Below, in pieces: positions 1 through 11,799 of a stretch of 64,000 nucleotides of DNA. The first letter of the stretch is position 1, and every line of letters begins with the position of its first letter. A model generated the notes under the pieces. The model did not search any database. It saw only the letters and a program-made list of their open reading frames with translations, and was not told where the DNA came from. The DNA comes from Symbiodinium natans. Lineage: Eukaryota; Sar; Dinophyceae; Suessiales; Symbiodiniaceae. A program made the position numbers and the translations under genes. Location: positions 102,001 through 166,000 of the forward strand of contig CAJNDS010002819.1 of NCBI GenBank assembly GCA_905221605.1. The letters are read 5' to 3'.

Positions 1-129
1 CACTTCTTGCAGCACCTCCAGGAGCAAAAAGAGGGCAAAGAGCTGATGCTTGCTGATGCCTGATGCTTGCTGATGCTTGCTGCCACACATAAGACCTCAT
101 AGAGATGCTAACGTGAGCGTCCGCATCAG

Positions 130-1233
130 GAGCTGGGCGATTCGAGCTCCACCAGTTCCGGCGCGAGCCAGGCTTTCCACCAGAAGCTATTCGAAGTCGC
201 GACTGGGAGTTTGACCCGTGGTCAAAGGGCACGGCTCCATCGCCTGGACCTGCACCCAGAGCTTCGCAGGGTTCGGGATGCCAGGTGCGAAGGTCCCGAC
301 CATGAGGTCTTGAAGGGCTACAAGCGGTGCCTCTGCGATTTGCAGGAGCCCTCCGTGCTATGCCACCTCCAGCACCATGCAGCCCTGGAGCAGCACGCGG
401 ACAATATTCACAAGCAACTCCACGCGGCTCTGCGTCAACACAGGGCGGATCAGGTTTCTAACAGCTCAGCCATGGTGCTTGCCGGCGGCGAGGATCAGAG
501 AAAGGTGTGGACTGTGGGCTGGTGCGGGACGCCAATGTCCACCAAAGTTTGCATCCAGGGCAGCTGTTTCAGCTTTCCTCCTCCAGACACGTCGAAACTG
601 AAGTCGAAAGACGACGAGGAAGCATTTGGCGCAGGAATCTCAGTTTTCAGTTATATCAGGAGCGGCATTGGCTCCATGCGGAAAGCAACAGCCCCGTGCA
701 TCACTGCCGACCAGACAGTCTGCATGACCGTCAAGAAGGCACTGGTCCCAATGTTCGATCTCAAGCTGACCCTCGGTGCATCGCTAGGAGTGTGCGGTTC
801 CGCCATCGATGCCATGGCGACATTCAGCCTTTACGTGGGCCTCAATGTGTGCGTCGCCATACCCGGCGTCAAGCAAGTAATGCAGCTGATCTGCTTGGGG
901 AACAACTGCTTCAGTGCGGGTAAGCTCAGTTATTATCCGTTCATTGGCAAGCTGACCTTGACAGACACCGTGGGGCTTGACCCTCACGAGTACTACCGGG
1001 TGAAGCTGGAAATGAACTGGGTTGTACATGATCTGACGAACCCCGTGCACTGGCATTGCACGAACAAAGGCTACAGCGAGTGGTGGAGCTGGCAGTACAT
1101 CTATCAGAATACATGGCACGGGCGCTCGCACAGCGCGATTTGCAACGACTGGCGATACAGGAAAGCTCACCAGTGCTGGGATGCCTCCCATGATGTCAAG
1201 CAGGATTGCCTGGAGGACTTCAGGGAGGCGTGA
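130..1233 (+). CDS. Cys-rich protein, 3' terminal exon
   Basis: Open frame from a candidate acceptor (CGCATCAG|G, AG at 128-129, with a branch-like CTAAC just upstream) to TGA at 1231-1233. The last 240 residues have coding-like composition and about 14 cysteines, for example WCGTP, VCIQGSCFSF, APCITADQTVC, LICLGNNCF, AICNDW and HQCWD, plus an aromatic run (YSEWWSWQYIYQNTW) near the C-terminus. This pattern suggests a disulphide-bonded secreted or lumenal protein, but I do not recognise the family. The N-terminal end lies left of the window, so a signal peptide cannot be judged. Between about 215 and 320 another frame also looks coding, so the 5' part of the exon is less certain than the 3' part. 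It is the left-most gene of the + strand block. Confidence 0.55.
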   Translation, partial: ELGDSSSTSSGASQAFHQKLFEVATGSLTRGQRARLHRLDLHPELRRVRDARCEGPDHEVLKGYKRCLCDLQEPSVLCHLQHHAALEQHADNIHKQLHAALRQHRADQVSNSSAMVLAGGEDQRKVWTVGWCGTPMSTKVCIQGSCFSFPPPDTSKLKSKDDEEAFGAGISVFSYIRSGIGSMRKATAPCITADQTVCMTVKKALVPMFDLKLTLGASLGVCGSAIDAMATFSLYVGLNVCVAIPGVKQVMQLICLGNNCFSAGKLSYYPFIGKLTLTDTVGLDPHEYYRVKLEMNWVVHDLTNPVHWHCTNKGYSEWWSWQYIYQNTWHGRSHSAICNDWRYRKAHQCWDASHDVKQDCLEDFREA

Positions 1234-3559
1234 CGCGCAAACGGTTTTCACACGCAATTTCTTTGTGCGGTGACACTGATTCGTTGGAGAGGCTTATGTA
1301 GCGAGCATGCAGGGGAACAGGCGAAGAAGTGTGCATCTTAAATTCTAGTGGGGGCTTAAGGCTCACGTGCGCGACGCAAGGTAGGAGCTTATGGCAGTTG
1401 TTTGAAGCCTCCACCTGTCGGTTCCGCAACATCCTCAACAGACCCCTCGCAGATGTCCCTGGCAGGCACAGGGGGAGCACGACAGGTTCACGATGAAAGG
1501 GCAAAAGTGGGTGTGGACCACGTGGTGGGGAATCTTGGGTCCGGGAAAGTACGTGGACTGGAACGACCCGAATTACGACACCCATCGATGAGGCCGGGGT
1601 CCGGGGTGACATACTTGAGGCCAGTAAGGATTCGGGTTTTCTGTGCAGTTTCAGCGCAGGGCCTCTAGGGCCTCTAGGGTCAGAGGTTTAGACTTCAGGT
1701 TCGAACTCGGGGTGTTCGTGCGAGAGCTCCCTCCCTGCGCCAATGCCATGCTCAATATCTGCAAGAAGCCAAACAGCCAACTTATTTGCCTGCACCGTTA
1801 ACCCAAAGTAAAGCCCCCCTTCTCTCCCCAATCCATCACCCTCAAGTTCATCACCCTCCTCTTTTTGATCATTGAGCGCTTCCCGGAGCTTCCCGGAGCA
1901 CTCGGAGCCCTCATACGGCACAGGGAGACCCTTGAAATCCCTTGAACCACAAGTGCCCAACTCCAGAGTATCTCTACCGAGGGGATGTTCGAAGCAAAAT
2001 GATTTTGGTTTTGCCATGTTTTGCCCTCACGTCGAGGCCCGAGAAGGCAGGCGCAAAGCAGCGGCTCGCCTTGGAAGATCTCTGAGATGTGAGCAACCGG
2101 GAGCGAAGGCTGCTGTGGAAAGGCCGCGGCCCCGTATAACATGTAGGAGATTATTGAAAACTTTGAGGTGCTTCATCATGTTGGGGCCGCGCCTCGCATA
2201 TGGGAAATTCCACAGTGCGCCTCACAGCACATGTGTACGCACCCACCAGCTGTGCACCAACACCACACAGCAAGGATGTCGACGGCGGCAGCACCGTGCG
2301 AAAATGATGGCCCGAGAGATCTCAAGTCTTTCACCATGGCTGTGCGCTGTGCATACGCTGTGGGCGGGAGGGGGCATGTGCAGCGCATGTGCAGCCCTTC
2401 CCGCAGCAAAGCTTTTGCGTTCTTTAGCTGCAGTCCCGAAACTTTCGGCTCGCTTGGCTGCAGGGTTGGGGGGTCATGTGTGCCACATGTCCGGGGAGAG
2501 TTGGCATGACAGATCGACAATGGCTATGAATGCGATCCTGGTACCTCTACCTTCCTGATATTGTCGCTACCCCATGCAGGCCTTGCACCAGCTGCAACCT
2601 CTCAAGTGTTTGGCATGGCGTGCGACAATAGATCAGGCAGAGTTCAGACGGTGTCTGAGCAACCGAGAGCAAAGGCTGCCGCGGAAATTGCCCCGGCCCT
2701 GTTTCACAGAAGAGGAGATTGGTCAACAACAACGCTCTGAGGTGCTGTGGCGCGCTTGGTCATGTTGGGGGCCGTGCCTCGCAGGGAGGGCATAGATTCT
2801 AGTCAGAAGCTCATTCCTCAAGCTGGAGCACAGAAGGGATAATGCCCCCGAAGCTACAACACTTCTAGTTGATGCTCGCATGCCATGTGACTGTCCTGAG
2901 CTGAGCTTAGAGCCGGCTGAAGCATCGAGACTGAAAGGGGCTTGCGGGCCTCGCCTGAGACTTGGCGAGCATTCGTTTCGAAATACAAAGAAATGCATCG
3001 CGGCTCAGACGTAGAGTGGACCCCCAAAGGGGGGGCCCCATGGGGGTGAAGGAGCGGGGCGTGGAGAGCGTCCGGGCCAGGGCCTCGAAGGGTCGAACAG
3101 AAGTCTACAGGGGGTGGAATTTTGTTTTGGAGTCCTCGAGTCGAGCTGAGGCCACTTCTTCCCCTGATGTCGGAACTACTTCAGAACTGGCTGAACAATG
3201 AGGCACGCCCCTGAATGGTTTCCGGTCGCAAGTTGCAAATTTGTCCTGCTGCAACAGTTCCAGAACCAGTAGTTAGAATTTTGCATGCTGTGAGCAGTGA
3301 GAGATGCAATGAGTGCCCAGACCAGTGCGACAACGGAAGCTCTCCAGTGAGCGTCTCTCCAGTGATGTTGAAGGAGTTGTCTAAGCTGTTCCTGGCAGTT
3401 CCCCACTCCCCAGCTGCCCAAGCGTGAAGGTCGGCCTGTCAACAAACGTCTCCAACTTTGAGAAGGCCTTGTGTAAAGGGCCCCAAGAGTCCACACCGGT
3501 AGAACCTCCCCTCGTTGTGTTTGGTCAAGTTGGAGTCATGAGCACGTCAAAGGCACAAG
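1234..3559. other. Intergenic/intronic stretch with a diverged duplication
   Basis: I see no exon I can defend here. It contains two related segments (about 2083-2210 and 2655-2800), both running from a GAGCAACCG-GAG-AAGGCTGC block to a CATGTTGGGG-CCG-GCCTCGCA block about 570 bp apart, and at 1935-2005 a degenerate remnant of the inverted-repeat element described at 5490-5859. Confidence 0.5.
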
Positions 3560-6500
3560 GACCTTGAGATTGCGAAGCCGGGCACAAAGCCGCCTCTGCA
3601 AGCATTCCAGGACTTCGCTTCCGGCTACCTCTTCGGTGAGATCTTGCACAAGTTCTGGCAGGCCAGTTTCCACGTGTCCAAGGGCAAATGCTTGGCATCT
3701 TGAAAGTTTGCAAGGAGTTTTTTTGAGTGCTCTGAGAAAATGTCTCGAGTCCACTCAGGGCAGCATTCCTCCACTGAGCCCCCCAGAGCGGGTGCAGACA
3801 CACACGATACGGTACGTGCGGGGATACACAGATATTTGGGGATGCTCAAGAAGGAGAGAGGGTCAGGCCTGGCACAGGGAAGACGTCGTTGCGTTAGCGA
3901 TGCAGCAGTGGACCGATGCTTGCCTCAAGCTGCTCTTTCTCTACAGGCCGATGCGGAGCAGTTCCAGAACAAGAACCTCGGATTTTGCACAAAGCCAACA
4001 GTGGTTGACGAGGGCTCTAATTTCAATTTCAATGGTGTTTGCTTCTATTTTGGCTGTGAGAAACTGCTGTGAAAGCCTGTGAGAACTCAATGACCGTAAC
4101 TATCTTTGGTACTCCTTTGGTACTACTTGGTTCGTGTCTTGCGGTGTTGCGTTTCTGCTTCGGTTGTTGCTGTGCAGCCGTCGGTATGCCCACGGGCTTT
4201 TCGGGAGAACCTACCCTCACCCGGTTGACAGGCAGGGCGTGGGGGAGGTGTGCACACGGGGAGAGTGCGATATTGGTTGACGGGAGGAGGACGTGGACGA
4301 GTGGAAACGGGAGCTGCCATTCCTTGGGACCTCTGTGTGGGGCATCGTTGTTATCGGTTTGGGGGTTTTCGGGCTTTGTGCTAGTGTCTTGGACTCACAA
4401 TCCACCGCCCGACTACCGCAGCCGAGATTCTCAGATTTGAGACAATAGGCACAACACTCCCCATTGAGATGACCTTGTGTTGGAGCTGAGGAATTCGCAC
4501 CAAGCGAAGATTGCCAACTTCAAGACACTGGAACCCATCCTCAAGGCCCCCCTTCCTTGATTTCGCTACACCGAGACTCGGCCCTCCAGGTAGGGCAGCA
4601 AGGATCTTGGGGGTGAGGTCTTCAGTACCAGAGAACCAGCTAAGTCAATCGTGAAGCGGAGGCGTTGGGCATCAAATGCAATGCCACGCTGATCAATGCG
4701 GCCCTCTCACCCAGCTTGTGTCGGAAAGAGAGGTTTCCCCAATCCGATCCCCAAGGGCCTGCTGTTACTTCGATGCCGGCTTCCCTGTAGGCTCTTGCCA
4801 AGGATGGAAAGGGTTGGTTTGCTTTTGGTCAGCAGTTTTTGGTCGGCTGGCGCCGGCTGTGCCAGCATTTCTTCATCAATGCTCGACACCGAACGTGGCC
4901 GAGGTGATGAATGGCGAGCGCGGGGCAGCGTTGAGGCTTTTGGCGTTTCCAGTGGCGAATGTGGGCTTTCCGGAGTAGGCAAATGAGTTGGTGTCTCAGC
5001 CTGCCATCGAACCTCGATCAGAACGATCAGGTGGTTGTTTGGGGATGTAATAGGTGAGGTTGACTCACAAGGATGCTCCATGTTAAGTCGGCATAGACTC
5101 TGAGATTGGATGAGTTTCGGATTCGATTGAATCTGTGCTGCATCTGAACTCTGGCGAGCTTGGGTGCTTGGCGGCTGCGTGCAGGCTCCTCTACCAGCTG
5201 AAAATGGCATCGGAGAGGAGTGTATGGGTGTTTTGCTGGATGACGTGGGTGAGTTTTAGCACGAAACAGTTCTGCGGCAGCACTTGACAGTTGTAAGTCC
5301 CCGAGCACGTATTGAAACTGCTTCCAGGAGTGAGCGCCCGATCCTGGCGCTGCAAGCTTCGTCGTTGGAGACGCAGGTGACTTCCAAGCTGTACACGACG
5401 GAGAGACCTGAAACTCCCATCCTCAGACTGGCCCAGCCTATGTTGCCTATGTCATATAACTTCTCAGCTAATTCTCTCTACATGTTTTTCCCCACCCTCG
5501 GTGTGGGGTTGTTGGATTTTAAACTCAACTTCTCTCCTCGCCCGGAACTCTTCTCCTCGCGCTCATCCCTGGAGTGCCAACCCCGAAGTGTCCCTTGAGT
5601 GCCCAACTCTAGAGTGTTTCTGGAGTGCCCAACCCCAGAGTCTCCCTGGCCCAGTTTCCGGAGTGCGGTGCAGCCCCAGAGTCTCCCTCTGTCTCCGGAG
5701 CTCTGGAGTGCCCATTCTCCCTGGAGTGCCCAACCCATCCCCAGAGCCCAGGCCTGGAGTGCCGAGTCCCGGCAGTCCCAGAGTGTTTCCGGAGTGTCCA
5801 GCCCCAGAGTCTCCCTGGAGTGCCCAACTCCAGAGTATCTCGACCAAGAGAGGGTGGGGATGTTCGGAGTAAAATGACTTTCCATCAAATAAATATCGTG
5901 AAGTTGCTGCCGACCAAAGTTCCACGGTGTTCCACATATGTTCTTAGCACAGCACTTTGAGCCCCCGAACCCCTCGAACCCCCGAACCCCCCGAACCGCG
6001 GCCCCTCGGTTAGGCCAGCGCCGGCTGGCCCGGCGCCTCCACGAAGGTTGGACATCCCAACTGCTCCCAGCTTTTGTTCTGGCTGATTCTGTTAAGAGGT
6101 GTTGAAGATGGTTGAGTTCCGCACCGTGTTCTGGGAGTCTTAGCACTTGCGCGGGTTGTCGGTTAATGCTATTAAGTTCCTCTTCCTGTGGCAGGTAAGA
6201 CAAGCTCGTATGGAGAAGCTGACCCGAAAGTTCGAGCTGGAGAAGCGCCCTCCTCACCATGCAGCTTGCGTTCGACTGATTTGGCTGAAGCCGTTCACCC
6301 TTTTTTCCTGACATAACCTAGCCATCTTGCCATGCGAGGCACAAGCAGGAGATTGTAGCCTTTGAAATGGACAACATCGAGCAGGCACATGCCCTCAGCC
6401 CTCGGTCATCCTCGGTCATTCGGCTTCGGGATCCCTAAAGGCCTTAATTAAGGAGCCGCTTGAAGGCGTTTTCCAGGACCAACCTCGAGCTTTGAATCTA

Positions 6501-7236
6501 AAGGACCCTCGGTCAGACACAAGAGACAGGCCCACGTGGACGAGCAGCGACAGATCCACCGATTTAGCCTGCGCGAGCGGCTGCGGCAGAACCGGGTGGG
6601 GCGGCCAGCTTGCCTGTTTCGAAGCAGTTCGGGGGGTCTGTGATTTCTTAGGCCGGGCTCTGAATTCGTGGTCCTGGACCGCGCGTGCCTAGCGTGATTT
6701 CCAGATTCCAGCATGACGGATCCCCAAGCCAGAGCGTCCTGATGGCCTCGGGAAGCAGCGGCCATGACCTCTGCAGGCCGCCAAAGATGAGTGGGAGGCT
6801 CGAGGGCACGAGCTCTGGCAAGAGAACATGAAGGCGCTGCGCCCTGCTTCACGTTGTCGCTCTCCCTCGCTGCCGCTCTCCCTTCCTCTCCCTTCCTCTC
6901 TCTCTCACTCTCTCTCCCTCCCAGGGCCAATCAGGAAAAGTTCTCGATTTATAGTCTGCCCCCCAACTTAAGCCTTGAAACGGCCCTTTCGTGAGGTACG
7001 AATGGCCAGGGAGGGTGCAGAGGCCCGATTTAATGAGGTCGTCTTCAAGAAGCAGCAGGAGAGCGGTATGACGTGTGTGACAGTCTGACAGAACATATAG
7101 CAACCTCAGCAATTGGCAAGCTGCGTATCAACAGGGGAGCGAGTTCGTCATATGACTGGGGTCTTCCAGGGCTGCAATGCTGCAGAGGAGAAGGATCGTC
7201 AGACGAGGGGCCTGGCCACCTCGGAGGTCCTCCAGG
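3560..7236 (+). CDS. CPC1/SPEF2-like calponin-homology and coiled-coil protein (5' part)
   Basis: In SPEF2/CPC1 proteins an N-terminal CH domain is followed by long coiled coils, and the protein sits in the ciliary central-pair projection. Candidate exons: 3560-3661 (DFASGYLFGEILHKF, the CH motif), 3947-3966 (20-nt microexon), 4491-4545 (AKIANFKTLEPILK), about 4866-4942 (NVAEVMNGERGAALRLL), 6195-6263, 6530-6595, 6777-6840, 7021-7065 and 7186-about 7236. The first three join in phase and order like the SPEF2 CH domain (GYLxGEILHKY...QF...NNFTRLEPTL). The 6.2-7.2 kb exons also join in phase and give a charged helical stretch (RQARMEKLTRKFELEKR, AHVDEQRQIHRFSLRERLRQ, EARGHELWQENMKAL). Donors are GC, GA, GC, GC, GT, GC and GT. 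The 5' start exon and at least one exon between 4.9 and 6.2 kb are missing from the model. The family call rests on the CH motif; the joined coiled coil is an inference from phase and position. Confidence 0.55.
5490..5859. mobile_element. MITE-like element with inverted ends and internal tandem repeats
   Basis: Begins with CCCCACCCTC (5490-5499) and ends with its exact reverse complement GAGGGTGGGG (5850-5859). Just inside the left end is GTGTGGGGTTGTTGGATTTT. The interior holds about nine degenerate copies of a roughly 30-35 bp unit with core GGAGTGCCCAACCCCAGAGT. A shorter copy with the same ends lies at 22475-22635. It has no coding capacity of its own and sits in an intronic gap of the CPC1/SPEF2-like gene. 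I infer a non-autonomous DNA element; no clear target-site duplication could be fixed. Confidence 0.55.
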
Positions 7237-7682
7237 GCACGAAGGCCGGGACGAAGAATGGGGCAGATGCGAATCCTTCTGGGACCTTTTGTGTGCTTTG
7301 TGCTCTATTCTGACCTCGCAATCGGGGGGTAAATGGGGTAACAGGGTGCTAAGGTATGAAATTTTCAGACCAGGAATGCCTGCGAGTGGCTTGTTTGGAT
7401 GTGCATCGAGTTCTTTCGTGTCGGCTTGCAGTAGTCATTTAGTTGTGCATTGTTTTGCTTTGTTTTTCCGCATGTACTTGAATGCAAGTGAACCCACATG
7501 CGTCCTCGCCAATTTTTTGCATGATTGGGGATGTGGAATCATTGTGAGGCCTGCCGTACCTCACCTTTGCACAGAAGTTTTTTCAAAGGGCCTAAAGAGT
7601 CTGGAGTCCAGGTCTAGAGATGTCCAGGGCTGAGCGCAAGGCAATCTTGGCTTTATCTGCAAGTGATCTCGAAATGTGCAAG

Positions 7683-7730
7683 GACTTCGAAACCGGCCTG
7701 ATTAGCTTGGGGCTCTCCCGCAAGTTGGAG
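7683..7730 (+). CDS. Candidate exon, possibly of the CPC1/SPEF2-like gene
   Basis: Preceded by GTGCAAG and followed by a possible GC donor at 7731. It reads DFETGLISLGLSRKLE. The frame stays open both upstream and downstream, so the boundaries could be wider. Composition and splice context support coding. Assignment to the upstream gene rests only on strand and position. Confidence 0.35.
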
Positions 7731-8469
7731 GCCACCCCGGCGTCGGCTTACACTGGGACATGCCAGCATCTGCTGGTTCTTGGTTAGAAGGTGCTGTTTG
7801 CTGTACTGCAAAGAGGGCTTGGCGAGTTGTTTAAAGGAGAAGGCACGAAACAGAAAGGCCTCTGAGAGACAAAGGCGCCAATTGTCAGAGACCGGACGCC
7901 CCTTGCAGTCTCCTTGCGCAGTCCCCAGGCACACTCTCCTGGCACAGTTTCTCTTGCAGAGTCCCCTGGCAGTCGTCTCCCGGAGTGGAAAGGGCTCGCC
8001 GAGCTTCCCCCCCGCACTTTGACAAAAGCAGGCGCGGCGGATCAAGGACCTCGCGGAGGATGAGAGCTCGGAGCCGGGTCCTCAGTGGTGTCTAAAGGTT
8101 TATAAAGGTTTAGTAAGTTTAGTGCTCAGCTCGAACTAGGCGGGTTCCTACTTCCTACAGAGTGTGAGAAATGGATGGGCATTTCAGATGGCCTCCTATA
8201 CGCTTTCCGAAGTGAGACTTTGACGTCGCTTTCTGCTCGCTGCTTTCCCCATATTTTCAAACCACTTTTTCCGCCTCTTCTCCTCTTCTTCCACTTTCTG
8301 CGCTCTCAGGGACGACGAAGAGGAGAGCGGCGAGAGGTCCGAGTGGTGGGGGATTTCCCCAATGTTTTCGGAGATTCCGCAGTAAATTGAGAGTCATGAA
8401 GAGTATAGAGTCAAACTCCGAATTCATCATTGTGCGTGAGTTGATTCGTGGCTTCCACACTTTTTGCAG

Positions 8470-8534
8470 GCTGCTGTCACAGACCTCGAAGGTCGCCACG
8501 GCGAAGGCAGGGGCTGCCCTCTCTGTGGAGATGT
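8470..8534 (+). CDS. Candidate exon, frame uncertain
   Basis: Follows a good acceptor (CACTTTTTGCAG|G at 8468-8469). One frame reads LLSQTSKVATAKAGAALSVE and another AAVTDLEGRHGEGRGCPLC; I favour the first on composition. The 3' boundary is not fixed. Confidence 0.3.
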
Positions 8535-8588
8535 GAATCGCTTGGTCGTGGCCGGGCTCTCCTCTTCGGAGGGGAGGGCCCCTAAAGT

Positions 8589-8652
8589 GTGCAGAAGCAG
8601 AAGAAGAAGAGGAAGAAGAAGAGGAAGAAGAAGAGGAAGAAGAAGAGGAGAG
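8589..8652. repeat. Purine microsatellite, 12-bp unit
   Basis: About four to five copies of GAAGAAGAAGAG in an all-purine tract. Confidence 0.85.
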
Positions 8653-8944
8653 TGAGTGCCTCGCCCTTAAGGTGTGGAAAGAGAGCTAGAGAGAAAGTGT
8701 GTGCTCACAAAATATGCGAGAAGAAGATTTGTTTCAGCGAATCCTTCTCTCCCTTAGAGTCTACTCAGAGTTTCACAAAATCATGTGTCACCAGCCCCAC
8801 CCCCCCCCACGCGCACGCGCGCATCTCACAGACGGAAAGACAGGTTGACTCTCATCGTTCTCAGAAGAAAATTGAAAGAAAGTCCTTTCCCTTTCCTCCC
8901 CGCCCCCGTTTCCTCTCGCTCTCTCTCACCGCTTCTCGTGGGAG

Positions 8945-8991
8945 GAGCTGGTTGAAGCTCTTCAGTCGAAGTTGCCGACCAGCCAGGCAGG
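8945..8991 (+). CDS. Candidate exon with GGTGAGTG donor
   Basis: Acceptor GTGGGAG| then EELVEALQSKLPTSQA, ending GCAGG|GTGAGTG, one of the most canonical donors in the window. It exits in phase 2. The peptide is short and helical, with no domain assignment. Confidence 0.4.
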
Positions 8992-9178
8992 GTGAGTGTT
9001 GGCTCGGGGTTGCTTGCGCCTTTGCGGGGGAGTTCCTGAAAAGCCTCTTCTCTCAAGGACAAGGCATGACAAGGCTCGACAATTCGCGCAGCTTGTGTGC
9101 TTCCCAGAAAGCCCCCCCCAGACATCCCCGCACATTGACAACAGACTCTGACGAGAAGCTCCGCTAGTGGGCGCATAG

Positions 9179-9220
9179 GAGCTCGGCTACGAAGCCGGCC
9201 TCTTCATGCGGAAGATCAAG
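9179..9220 (+). CDS. Candidate exon ELGYEAGLFMRKIK
   Basis: Acceptor GCGCATAG|G and possible GA donor at 9221 (AAG|GATCC). Fourteen residues in phase 0 with clean coding composition; family unknown. Confidence 0.35.
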
Positions 9221-9551
9221 GATCCAAGGGAAAGCTGTTAGGATTGATGTCAGGGCAGATGGGTTGGGCTCTCGAAGCCGCAGGGTTTGGTTCCTGTGTT
9301 CCTGAGTGGTTCTGGTGTCTTGTCAGAGGCTTTGTGGCAGTCTATCGAAGTCTATTTCCAATTTCATCGGAATCATTCGCAACGTCTGTGGCGTGATGTG
9401 GCATGCTTTGGGGGTGTGCAGCATGTGCATTTGCATGCGCATGCCTCTGCAAGTGCGTGTTGACAGGCACTCTACGCCCAGCTGTTGTCGTTTCCGTGAG
9501 TTTTTGTGGATGAGCCATCGGTTCAACTTCATGCCCAGTTCCTTTGCTCAG

Positions 9552-9670
9552 TGCCCTCGCACACCCCCTTGCTGCCGTGCCATGACACGGTTGGACCTGA
9601 ACCTGACAAACGTGGAGATCTGCCTCCTCAGCTGCCCGTCCCGGAATTTGACCTTGTCCCATCGTTTCAG
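9552..9670 (+). CDS. Candidate Pro-rich exon
   Basis: Acceptor TTCCTTTGCTCAG| with a pyrimidine tract, exit TTTCAG|GAG at a GA donor. It enters with two bases of a split codon and exits in phase 0. It contains PEPDKRGDLPPQLPVPEFDL. Probably a linker between folded or coiled parts of the gene running through 3.5-13 kb, but that link is not proven. Confidence 0.4.
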
Positions 9671-9911
9671 GAGTTGAGGGGTTTTGTAAGATGCCTCCCC
9701 AGAAGATTTTGTTCGGAGTTCGTGAAGGCTTTTGGCTAAGGCCTTTGGCTAAGCCTGCTAAGGCACTTGCAACGAAGGCTCCGAACAAGGCCTACGAACA
9801 TGAAACTGAATCCTGCAAAACTTGTGAACCCTGCTCGCACGGCAACACCTTGCAACCTTGCCAACTCCGAGCCCGGCGAGTTCAGGTGCCGAGCCGCCCC
9901 TAATTAGCGTG

Positions 9912-9986
9912 CTGTGCCTGAACGACAAGGACCCGCTGTTCCAGCAGGCGGGGGGGAAAGTCGGGGAGGATTCCACCGGGAGTTTG
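9912..9986 (+). CDS. Candidate exon VLCLNDKDPLFQQAGG
   Basis: Follows CTAATTAG|C and reads VLCLNDKDPLFQQAGGKVGE in one open frame. The 3' edge is unclear. The sequence is faintly like the VLCLE strand of SPEF2-type adenylate-kinase-like modules, which is only a suggestion. Confidence 0.3.
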
Positions 9987-10036
9987 CGCCCGCGTCGCCC
10001 GCGTCTTCTGTCTCTTTGAAGTGGGGCGAGTGCCGG

Positions 10037-10159
10037 GGGGGGGGGGGGGGGGGCTCAGACCATCTGCCAGGCTGCAGTGGATGCCCGGGCACTGCCGCCT
10101 GGTGTGCAGCGAGGGATGCCGAGCTTCTTCATGTTTCTTGAGAGCTTCGCTCTGTCGCT

Positions 10160-10191
<32 letters not shown>

Positions 10192-10223
10192 ACTGTGTGT
10201 GACTGTGTGTGTGTGTGTGTGTG
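10037..10223. repeat. Poly-G run and (GT)n tract
   Basis: A G run of about 17 at 10037-10053 and a TG/GT dinucleotide run at about 10162-10223 interrupted by two GTGACTGTG blocks. Confidence 0.85.
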
Positions 10224-11155
10224 AAGGTGAAGGTGCGTTACCTCCGATCGCAAGACTTGACTCTGCCGACCCTTGCCGAGGTTCCCCTCAATTTCCAAAT
10301 ACTCCGACATCCACCAGGCGCACGGAAATCACGGAACTTCCCTAGCCATGTAGTCACGCTGATGGGTGTTTTCTCCGCTGCCTCCACTGAGGTGCGAAGG
10401 TTGTGTAGTGTGTAGTCTGGCAGGAGTTTGACGGCTCGTACGGAGCTGCCCTTGAAGGACTGGGCGTTCCGATGGCCCTGAATACTAAAACCCGTGGGCT
10501 GCTCACCAAATACGGTAACAGGCCCTTGCGGTGGATCTTTTCTTGCCACATCGGGTTTAAAAAAAGCCGGGGCCTCTCCTCGCACCTGCCGTAGGGTTGT
10601 AGGCCGATAGTGTCCATGAGCGGTGTTTGCGCCTAAGTGGCCCCAAATGCAGTGCCACCGTGATGCCCGGACCGACATACCCAGCGACACAAAGCCACCC
10701 TATTTTGGGTTTTGCTTGTGGGGGGATGAATGCTTACGAGCAAGATCCGGGCCTTGTCCATGTTTATGCCCTTATTCCCGAGTTCAACACCCGAGCTTCT
10801 GAACTCCAGAACGGAGACCAGCCAGCACTCGCAAACCACCACCGGCAGCCCCAAACCTCCCTCCGGGACATTCCACAACCCTAAGGCCAGTAAAGGGCCA
10901 TTGAGGATGTTCAAGGGATCTGAGACCTGTCTTGAAGACGAGTCTGCGACATTCGTATGAACTAAATGGGCGCGACATACGCAAAAGGCATACCCATTTT
11001 TTGATGCACAGTCATTTCACGCTCGACATATCACTGCAGACTGCAGTTGACTGCACCCAGGACGAACGGCTGCCAGCCCTCCAGTGCAGGTGTGCCCAAT
11101 GCTTCGTCGCACTTGGGTGTATTGGGTGTATTGGGTGTAGTTGTGCCATGCACAG

Positions 11156-11220
11156 AGGAAGTTGCTCGACAGCTGCAGCGGCTGGATGATGCCAATTGGA
11201 ACTACTACCACTTCGTTGCA
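11156..11220 (+). CDS. Candidate helical exon
   Basis: Acceptor CCATGCACAG|AG, reads EEVARQLQRLDDANWNYYHF and runs to a choice of GT/GC donors between 11215 and 11221. It enters in phase 1. Clearly coding-like and amphipathic. Just upstream is a TTGGGTGTA triplication (about 11113-11140). Confidence 0.4.
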
Positions 11221-11739
11221 GCCCGGCGTTGCTATGCGCCTTATCCCCCACCGTGTCTCGCAATGTGTCCCGGTCGACGTAGCTGGTAGCTGAGGTGTCC
11301 TCGATCGAGGGTAGCAGGGCCGTTGGGATTGGCTCGAACGCTCGCAAGCGAGCGCCTGGGACCCACAAAGCCGGGTTTTGGACTTGCCGGAGGGTGCCAT
11401 GTTCTCCTGTGTTCTTCTGATTTCTTTTGGCTGCGAATGTCATAAAGGAGCGTGCGATCTACACAGCGCTGGCCGTCACGAAGCTTCTGTCGGGAGGCCA
11501 CGCGGTGGTGCTGTTCAGATCCTGAACCCTGCGCACTTCTGTTCACAGGCTCTGCAAATCCTATCAACTATTTAACGGATGGAGGTCTCTCACAAAAATG
11601 AGGTGCCCGAATCTGCAGTAGCATGCCCCGTGCTTGCACACGCCCGCGCCAAAGGAAACGGGCCCGTGTCATCCGAGATGCAGCAGCTTGCGCCTCGACC
11701 CCGAAGAGCGGCACAGAAGGGGGGTTCAATTAGGCCAAG

Positions 11740-11799
11740 GCAGCCAAGACGAGGCGCAGTGGTCATACAGCGAAGTCCACGTTCCGCAGCCCTTTGACA
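11740..11799 (+). CDS. Candidate exon QDEAQWSYSEVHVPQPFD
   Basis: Acceptor GGCCAAG|GC, possible GT donor in CCCTTTGACAA|GTTCG. It enters in phase 1 and exits in phase 2. The two exons at 11.2 and 11.7 kb are probably parts of one protein. No domain is recognised. Confidence 0.4.

Noticed and set aside
5478-6314. 278-codon - strand frame
   Set aside because: It runs through the tandem-repeat interior of the MITE-like element; the protein is an artefact of the repeats.
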